This document shows, piece after piece, positions 59,501-64,000 of a stretch of DNA of 64,000 nt (position 1 is its first letter; every line of letters begins with the position of its first letter). This DNA is from Streptomyces akebiae. GTDB taxonomy: Bacteria > Actinomycetota > Actinomycetes > Streptomycetales > Streptomycetaceae. The translations under genes were made by a program, and so were the position numbers. The stretch spans positions 1,302,001-1,366,000 of the forward strand of contig NZ_CP080647.1 in assembly GCF_019599145.1 (NCBI RefSeq), written 5' to 3'. The notes under the pieces are model-generated. The model was given only the letters and a program-made list of their open reading frames with translations. It did not search any database and was not told the origin of the DNA.

Positions 59501-59641
59501 GAACCAATCGAACACGTCCTCTGGGAACAGGGCACGTTCGGCGTCGTACCCCTCCCCGTTCGAGGAGTACTCCCATCCGTGGGCGGCCAGGTATTCGCAG
59601 ATGCGCTGCTCGAACTCCGACTCGTAGGTCAGGTCCACCAC
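56540..59641 (-). CDS. hsdR: Type I restriction enzyme, R (motor/nuclease) subunit
   Basis: The protein has 1033 aa. The N-terminal nuclease core shows DSIDLVAFINGIPVATFELK near residues 145-165 (PD-ExK type). The superfamily 2 motor has HSAGSGKTNTIGW (Walker A, near 321), IADEAHSSQAG (DEAH-like, near 435), FTATPKPKT and QTLSRLNRTF. The C-terminal helical region would bind the methyltransferase core. It starts 3 bp after the hsdS stop, as the last gene of an hsdM-hsdS-hsdR operon. It translocates and cuts DNA lacking the methylation made by HsdM/HsdS. Confidence 0.93.
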   Translation of the reverse strand: MVDLTYESEFEQRICEYLAAHGWEYSSNGEGYDAERALFPEDVFDWFKDLDPQAWKRSIGSGPRADSAKEALLDLIVQLRSTPLDNRGGGPGGTLQLLRSNVPVGLRDEMKMVQWRPADPTNATRMAAYGKVRLRIMRQVYYSRQKPHDSIDLVAFINGIPVATFELKTNFKQSIDAAVKQYAQDRNPKGEPLLAFGTGALVHFVVTESEVGMTTHLDGENTYFLPFNQGNNGGAGNPVNEHGPATAYLWEQVMARDTWLDIFGSMLFVDVTTSANVITRERKTSTNVIFPRFHQWQAVSRMVEQVKAESVGGRFLIQHSAGSGKTNTIGWTAHRLSNLHDPTGRKVFDTVMVITDRTVLDDQMQRAVLQIEGKPDYVYNVDRRARTDEGSKSRALLKALQDRRRIVVVTIQTFPAVLKLLSQDDSLAGHRFAVIADEAHSSQAGATAKKVRQVLRVGGQEVDEGAEVDAEDTINAFADVPTPNVSFFAFTATPKPKTIELFGRRKTPDAKPSAFDVYSMKQAIQEGFILDVLPRYQSYGTVYQIAEAIKKNGVNVSADDEDNLVEKTAAAKALKRFVRLHPTNISQKVEIIVEHFRANVAGLLGGHAKAMIVTSERKHALRYKLAVDKYIKAKGYDLGTLVAFSGTLDDPESGIHDEVSEAKMNPGAGPDLAEAFAEPNYRVMIAADKFQTGFDQPLLCAMYVDKRLDGIQAVQTLSRLNRTFRSGNLVKDRVFILDFVNEPTDIQAAFAEYYEEAEIETETNPNQLHVLAMGLRTFGIFDTQDVAQFVQGAQDGDRNAITAAMSRAQDRFAQAWDHAQADENTQAVERLEQFRKNVSSFVRLYDFLSQVYDYSGSPLEDLCAFCRELAQWIKAERTHDEIDISSARLVAIEQKDKGVTNASVTEKGDKLTGPSALGTAKVKDPEMVPLLEVIDTLNTLFDDLSESAVAGLMALVIQAAKSDEVLRSRALENSLENFLKSEKVRDRILDTLLAAPGELGKVVAEVVGDGKGLDSIIAGAFHGVRLDAGQEDS

Positions 59642-59644
59642 GGC

Positions 59645-60916
59645 TCAGGCCTCCTCGGGGATGTCGATCTGGCCGGTCACGGCCGCAGTGATGAGCGCGC
59701 TACGGCGCGCCCTGACGAGCTCGATATGCCGCTGCGTCTTCGTGATCAGAGTGTCGATCTCCGCTGTTTCCTCGTCCAGGTGCTTGAGGATGCGACGCTG
59801 TTCAGCAGGCTCAGGAACATTCATCGGAAGGTTCACGATGTCGTCCCTGCTGATGTTCAGCATCGAAGAGCTCGCGCCAGACGCGGCCATCTCGATCAAA
59901 TCCCTGACTCGGCGGCTGGCCATCAGGTGGGCGACATACCGGGGCAAAGCCTTGGACTCGTCGAGCGCGAGAGCGTAGAGCTTGTCGCTCAGCATGAGCC
60001 GCGGGTAATCTCCGGACACCACTGCCGCGCTACCGACAAGGTCACGGGTGTTAGCTCGGGAGACCAAGAGATCGCCGCGCCGCACCACGGTCGACGGACG
60101 CGGCTCCAGGTCTTCGGGGAGCTCTTTGTTCTCTTCCGGGCGGAAGACCCCACGGTTGGCCGCCCCGGCTTTCAGGACTGCCCAGCTCTGGACTCCATCT
60201 GCAGGCCAAGGAAAGCACTGCGGGCTCCACCCCTGTCGAACGGACCGCACCAGGTGCTTCAGCCGTGTACCGGGCGCCGCCGGCACGACCTCCGCAAGCT
60301 CATGCTCCACGACAGCTTGACGTCGTTCCTGCAGCTGTCCAATGAACCGCTCCAGCGCGGCAATGAGCCTGTCGATCTCTGCGGTCTCGCGATCCAGGTA
60401 ATCAGCGATGGCGCGTTGCTCAGGACCGGAGGGAAGCGGGAGGGGAATGGCGGCCAGCTTCTCGGCCGTCAGGTGCGGCATGGAAACGACGTTGCAGTAC
60501 CTTCGGAGGAACCCGGTGGCGCGCAGGGCGATCAGGTAGTACGCAAGGAATCGCCCATCATTACCAGTTTTCGACCGGACACGGTTGATCGAGTTCTGGA
60601 ACCCCCAGCCGTCGAGGTCTTCACCGACGTACGCGGCACGTCCGAAGCCCCCCTGCCCGCCCTCGACCACGACCACGTCACCCTGCCGAAGGGTGAGGTC
60701 GTCCAGCTCAGAGGGTGAGAACCACATTTCCTTCACGTCGTCCAGAGCAAGGACGCCGTCAGGCTGGACGTTGGCCGCCCTCATGTACGGAGCAAGGACG
60801 TCTTGGCCTGTGTCTTTTGCCTGGAGCATCTTGCCGAGAGTGACGCTCCCCAGGTGCTTGACCTTACCGATCGTCCACGGCAGCTGGGTGTCTCCCCAGG
60901 GAAGTGGAGTGCTCAC
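59645..60916 (-). CDS. hsdS: Type I restriction enzyme, specificity subunit
   Basis: The protein has 423 aa with two target-recognition domains, each followed by the conserved helical spacer: EQRAIADYLDRETAEIDRLI near residue 170 and EQRRILKHLDEETAEIDTLI near 385. It sets the bipartite recognition site. The start overlaps the hsdM stop by 4 bp. The C-terminal motif is intact, so the subunit should be functional. The two domains differ in sequence, so the target halves should differ too. Confidence 0.93.
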   Translation of the reverse strand: MSTPLPWGDTQLPWTIGKVKHLGSVTLGKMLQAKDTGQDVLAPYMRAANVQPDGVLALDDVKEMWFSPSELDDLTLRQGDVVVVEGGQGGFGRAAYVGEDLDGWGFQNSINRVRSKTGNDGRFLAYYLIALRATGFLRRYCNVVSMPHLTAEKLAAIPLPLPSGPEQRAIADYLDRETAEIDRLIAALERFIGQLQERRQAVVEHELAEVVPAAPGTRLKHLVRSVRQGWSPQCFPWPADGVQSWAVLKAGAANRGVFRPEENKELPEDLEPRPSTVVRRGDLLVSRANTRDLVGSAAVVSGDYPRLMLSDKLYALALDESKALPRYVAHLMASRRVRDLIEMAASGASSSMLNISRDDIVNLPMNVPEPAEQRRILKHLDEETAEIDTLITKTQRHIELVRARRSALITAAVTGQIDIPEEA

Positions 60917-62892
60917 TTGCTTGCCTCCACCTTGTGCAGCAGGCCGAGGATCTCCTGCAGGGACTCGTCGAGGTCGGCGTCGATCTCAGCGAGGGTGCGC
61001 GGGGGCACGTACTTGTAGAAGTGGAGGGTGAAGGGGATCTCGTAGCCCACCTTGGTCTTGGTGTGGTCGATCCAGGCGTCCTCGATGTGCGGTTTAACCT
61101 CTGCGTTGAAGTACGCCTTGATGGTGGCGTCCTTGGCGTCGTGCCTCTTGGGGTGCCCATTCCAGCCGAAGGGGACGATCTCGGTATCGCGGAGTGGAAC
61201 GTCGGGCTCCGGCTCCCCCTTGTTCTTGCCGGACTGGAAGCGGCAGATGTCGGCGTTCTCGTCGCGCTCGCCGAGGGTCTGCCACAGGGCTTTGCGCTGC
61301 GCGGACGTCAGGCTGATGCTGCGGGAACCGAGGTGCTTGCCCAGGTCGTTGAGGAAGTCCTCCCGGTTGAGGTACTGGCCCCCGTTGAAGCAGTTCAGGG
61401 CGTCGATGAGGCCGTCGATGCTGCCGAGGGTCTTGTGCTCAGCGACGAGGGTGACCCGTTCAGGTGTGGTCTCGAAGTTCCGCCGCATAGGCCGCTCGAC
61501 GGTGATCTGCCAGAAGGCGAAGTCGAGGTTGTCGAAGATCTTAGAGGTGTCCGAGGACTCCATGTCCGTGTACTGCTGGAGCACGCGCTCACGGGCGGCG
61601 TCGTTGATCTTGACGCGCTTGGAGCCCAGGGATTTGTCCATCTTGGCGCCCAGGGCGGTGGCGTCGATGAGCTGCACCTTGCCCTTGCGCTCGGGGCGCT
61701 TTTTGTTGTCGAAGATCCACAGGTACGTGGGAATGCCGGTGTTGTAGAACATGTCGTTCGGCAGCGCGACGATGGCTTCGATCAAGTCGTTCTCCAGCAG
61801 CCACCCTCGGATGTTGCTGGAGCCGCTCCCGGCACCGCCGGAGAACAGCGGGGAGCCGTTCAGGACGATGCCGGCGCGGGCGCCGCCGTCCTGGCTGTCA
61901 GCGGGGTTCATCTTGGCGATGGCGTGTTGGACGAACAGTAGGGCGCCGTCGGACGTCGGGGGCAGGCCAGCCCCGAAGCGACCACTGAAGCCCCTCTTGT
62001 GCTCCTTCTCCACATCCTCGGCGATGTTCTTCCAGTCCACGCCGTAGGGCGGGTTGGAGAGGATGTAGTTGAACCTGTCGTCTGGGAACAGGTCCTTGGT
62101 CAGGGTATTGCCCAGCACGATGTTCTGGGGGTTCTGGCCCTTGGCGAGCATGTCGGAGCGGCACATGGCGTAGGACTCGGAACGCAGCTCCTGCCCGTAC
62201 AGGAGGAGCTCGGCGTCCGGGTTCATGCGGTGCAGGTGCTCCTCTGCCACGCTGAGCATGCCACCGGTGCCGACGGTGGGGTCGTAAATGCTGCGGATGG
62301 CGTCGCCGGACAGCGCGTTGTCGTCCTCGGCGAACAGCAAGTCGACAAGCAGGTTGATCGCGTCGCGCGGAGTGTAGTGGTCACCGGACTCAGCGTTGGA
62401 CGACTCAAAGTCCATATAGATGAGGTGCTCGAACAGCTCACCCATCTTGGAGTTCGGCACGGCCCTGGGCGACAGGTCGAGATCGCGGAACTGGCGGACG
62501 ATCGTGGCGAGGATGCCGCCCTTCCTCATCCGTTCGATGTGCTGGGGCAGGTGGAAGTTCGCGAAGACGTCGATGTCGCTGCTGAACCCGCGCACATACT
62601 CCAGCAGGTTGTCGGCCATGTCGTCGCCGGAGTCGTACACCGAGGCCAGGGTGTGCTTCGTCGTGTTGTAGAACTTCACACCGCCAGTGAAGGACTTGAT
62701 CAGCTTCACGCGCAGCGTCTCGTTCGGCTGCTGGGCGATGATCGCGGCAACCTGGGCGCGGTGGGGTGCCATGACGCACTCCAGGCGGCGCAGGATCGTC
62801 ATGGGCAGGATGACGTCGCCCGCCTTGTTGCGGGCATAGACACCGCGCAGGGTGTCCGCGATGGCCCAGACGTCCTTCTTCAGGTCGACCAC
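60913..62892 (-). CDS. hsdM: Type I restriction-modification, N6-adenine methyltransferase subunit
   Basis: The protein has 659 aa from GTG 62892, with AGGAAGGA 8 bp upstream; the frame is open further, but the extra residues are unlike the family. It has the N-terminal helical domain (VDLKKDVWAIADTLRGVY), AdoMet motif I DPTVGTGGMLSVAEEHL near 203 and the catalytic NPPYG near 279. The C-terminal 150 residues are longer than in minimal HsdM. It is the first gene of the operon, followed by hsdS and hsdR. Confidence 0.93.
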   Translation of the reverse strand: MVDLKKDVWAIADTLRGVYARNKAGDVILPMTILRRLECVMAPHRAQVAAIIAQQPNETLRVKLIKSFTGGVKFYNTTKHTLASVYDSGDDMADNLLEYVRGFSSDIDVFANFHLPQHIERMRKGGILATIVRQFRDLDLSPRAVPNSKMGELFEHLIYMDFESSNAESGDHYTPRDAINLLVDLLFAEDDNALSGDAIRSIYDPTVGTGGMLSVAEEHLHRMNPDAELLLYGQELRSESYAMCRSDMLAKGQNPQNIVLGNTLTKDLFPDDRFNYILSNPPYGVDWKNIAEDVEKEHKRGFSGRFGAGLPPTSDGALLFVQHAIAKMNPADSQDGGARAGIVLNGSPLFSGGAGSGSSNIRGWLLENDLIEAIVALPNDMFYNTGIPTYLWIFDNKKRPERKGKVQLIDATALGAKMDKSLGSKRVKINDAARERVLQQYTDMESSDTSKIFDNLDFAFWQITVERPMRRNFETTPERVTLVAEHKTLGSIDGLIDALNCFNGGQYLNREDFLNDLGKHLGSRSISLTSAQRKALWQTLGERDENADICRFQSGKNKGEPEPDVPLRDTEIVPFGWNGHPKRHDAKDATIKAYFNAEVKPHIEDAWIDHTKTKVGYEIPFTLHFYKYVPPRTLAEIDADLDESLQEILGLLHKVEASK

Positions 62893-63425
62893 TTGAGTTG
62901 TCCTTCCTAGCACGGACGCAGGGGGCACCCGCTGAGAGGTTGACCAGTGACGGCACTGGTCCACACACGAAAATGTAGATGGTGCCACTGACAGGACCGA
63001 CGCCATTCCAGAAGCGACGCCCGTTTTGAGTTAGAAGTCCCATTCGTGCCGTCCGTTGTCCGCCGGATAACCGAGCGGGCAGCGCCTCTCTGCCTTTAGA
63101 GCGGCATGGCAACCAGGGGTAGCAAGCCGAGGGAGTGCCGAGCCGTCGGCGGTGCCTATGGCGCCATGCCCTGTATGCCGATCCTCCTGCCGTATTCGGG
63201 TGGGCGGCCCGGTCGCCGGACCGCCCGCCCGAAGGGGCTGGCTGGGGGGCGCCGTGGGTAGCGGGGGCGTGGCTGTTGCTCCGTGGTTGACCTCGGGGAT
63301 CAGGCCGTAGACGAGGACACACGAGGCGCCGATACGACCAGGCCGTGGACGTCGGTGGGCATGCCCCGCAGAGGTGGAGTGATCCGGTCGGTCGTGCTGT
63401 TGGGGACGGGCCGTAGGCTTCCCCT
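62893..63425. other. Divergent region between hsdM and the right-end gene
   Basis: This 533-bp gap lies between hsdM (-) and the gene starting at 63426 (+). It should hold the hsd promoter. Frames on the minus strand here are continuations of the hsdM frame or shadows. No repeat or RNA gene was seen. Confidence 0.45.
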
Positions 63426-64000
63426 ATGAGTTCGGTGCGCGCCCGGGTGTGGCGCTTCACGGTTGAGAAGGGAAGCGCGGGCGCGGAAGCCGTCCAGGCC
63501 GTCGAGATCGGGCAGGGCCCCCTGCCTGTGTCCTTGGCCGCCTTGGTCAACATCAACGCCCTCGCGTGCGACCTGCGCAAGACGGTTGACCAGCGTGTGC
63601 GTGACCACGAGATCAGCCTCCTCCTCAGCTACATCACCAGCAGCTCGGGCGGTGCGCTTGGGGTCGACTGTTCCGCGCTCGACTCCAGCTCCGGCCACAT
63701 CCGACGCTTCGTCAGCGAGTGCACCGGGCTCGGGGTGATGAGCGCCGCCAGTGAGGCACTCTTCGACTGGAAGCCCGGGGCCAACGGCCTTAGCAGCTTC
63801 GACGTCTTACCTGGAAAGCTCGTCGGAACCTACGCGAAAAAGGGCGTACGGCCCGACCTTCTGTACGACTTGGCCGCCGGTCCGCTCGCCGGAGAGGCAC
63901 GGGGCCGACGCCGCGACCACAAGCAGATGCTCCCAGCTGGCCAAGGCACCCAGCCGCAAAAGGCACGCTTGGAGAAACTCGCGCAGTGGTCCGTCGACCA
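63426..64000 (+). CDS. Unknown protein, truncated by the window end
   Basis: The frame is open from the ATG at 63426 to the last base (at least 191 aa). It starts MSSVRARVWRFTVEKGSAGA and has an LAALVNINALACDLRKTV segment, then CTGLGVMSAASEALFDWKPG and a basic stretch AGEARGRRRDHKQM. A TTA leucine codon occurs in GTC-TTA-CCT around 63809, so translation would depend on the rare bldA tRNA in Streptomyces. No domain was recognised from the available part. Confidence 0.6.
   Translation, partial: MSSVRARVWRFTVEKGSAGAEAVQAVEIGQGPLPVSLAALVNINALACDLRKTVDQRVRDHEISLLLSYITSSSGGALGVDCSALDSSSGHIRRFVSECTGLGVMSAASEALFDWKPGANGLSSFDVLPGKLVGTYAKKGVRPDLLYDLAAGPLAGEARGRRRDHKQMLPAGQGTQPQKARLEKLAQWSVD

Noticed and set aside
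1..64000. CRISPR arrays
   Set aside because: The repeated elements differ in their stems and are not spaced by unique spacers of constant length.

Overview
The window is high-GC actinobacterial DNA, most likely Streptomyces. Coding regions are strongly GC-biased, GTG starts and 4-nt stop/start overlaps are common, one gene carries a TTA codon, and several genes match typical streptomycete families (Ku, DUF6233, SapA-like and SH3-like secreted proteins, IclR, duplicated deformylases). It looks like accessory DNA: part of a conjugative plasmid or an integrated mobile element next to a defence island. No rRNA, tRNA or CRISPR array was seen.

Layout. 0.5-16 kb is mixed accessory cargo: an MDR oxidoreductase with an IclR regulator and three matching palindromes, a toxin-antitoxin pair, a HEPN/zinc-ribbon protein, two leaderless-looking genes, Ku, a run of five small secreted proteins (four SH3-like, one SapA-like), a lipoprotein, two tandem GNAT acetyltransferases coupled to an alpha/beta hydrolase, and a possible nuclease. 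16.5-34 kb is a block of about 18 genes, all on the + strand. It includes a C5 cytosine methyltransferase, a 113-aa lookalike of that enzyme's catalytic segment, and two PP-loop (PAPS-reductase-like) enzymes. The block is punctuated by near-identical promoters (TTGACC-N17-TAGATT) and by a family of intergenic hairpins with a constant loop AGGGCAA(A) followed by (G)GAACCCAC. 34-40.5 kb holds a bidirectional terminator, two minus-strand accessory genes, a candidate oriT with a perfect 21-bp inverted repeat, and a 1607-aa MobF-type relaxase/helicase.

40.6-43 kb has an EVE-like protein and two overlapping peptide deformylase genes. 43.2-47.1 kb is a lower-GC two-gene unit encoding a CHAT protease-like protein and an unknown partner. 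It abuts two decayed integrase genes (47.4-49.4 kb), one broken by a single in-frame stop and one by frameshifts. 49.6-63 kb is a defence island: an Mrr-like nuclease, a Gabija-type pair (OLD/TOPRIM nuclease plus UvrD helicase), two small membrane proteins, and a complete type I restriction-modification operon (hsdM-hsdS-hsdR). A truncated gene of unknown function runs off the right end.

How it may fit together (inference). The one-directional block at 16.5-34 kb reads toward the candidate oriT, while the relaxase reads away from it. This is the arrangement expected of a conjugative leading region. Its methyltransferase, PP-loop enzymes and many small unknown proteins could be establishment or anti-defence functions expressed from shared promoters and a shared leader RNA. 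The promoter, leader and hairpin system is the most promising undescribed feature here.
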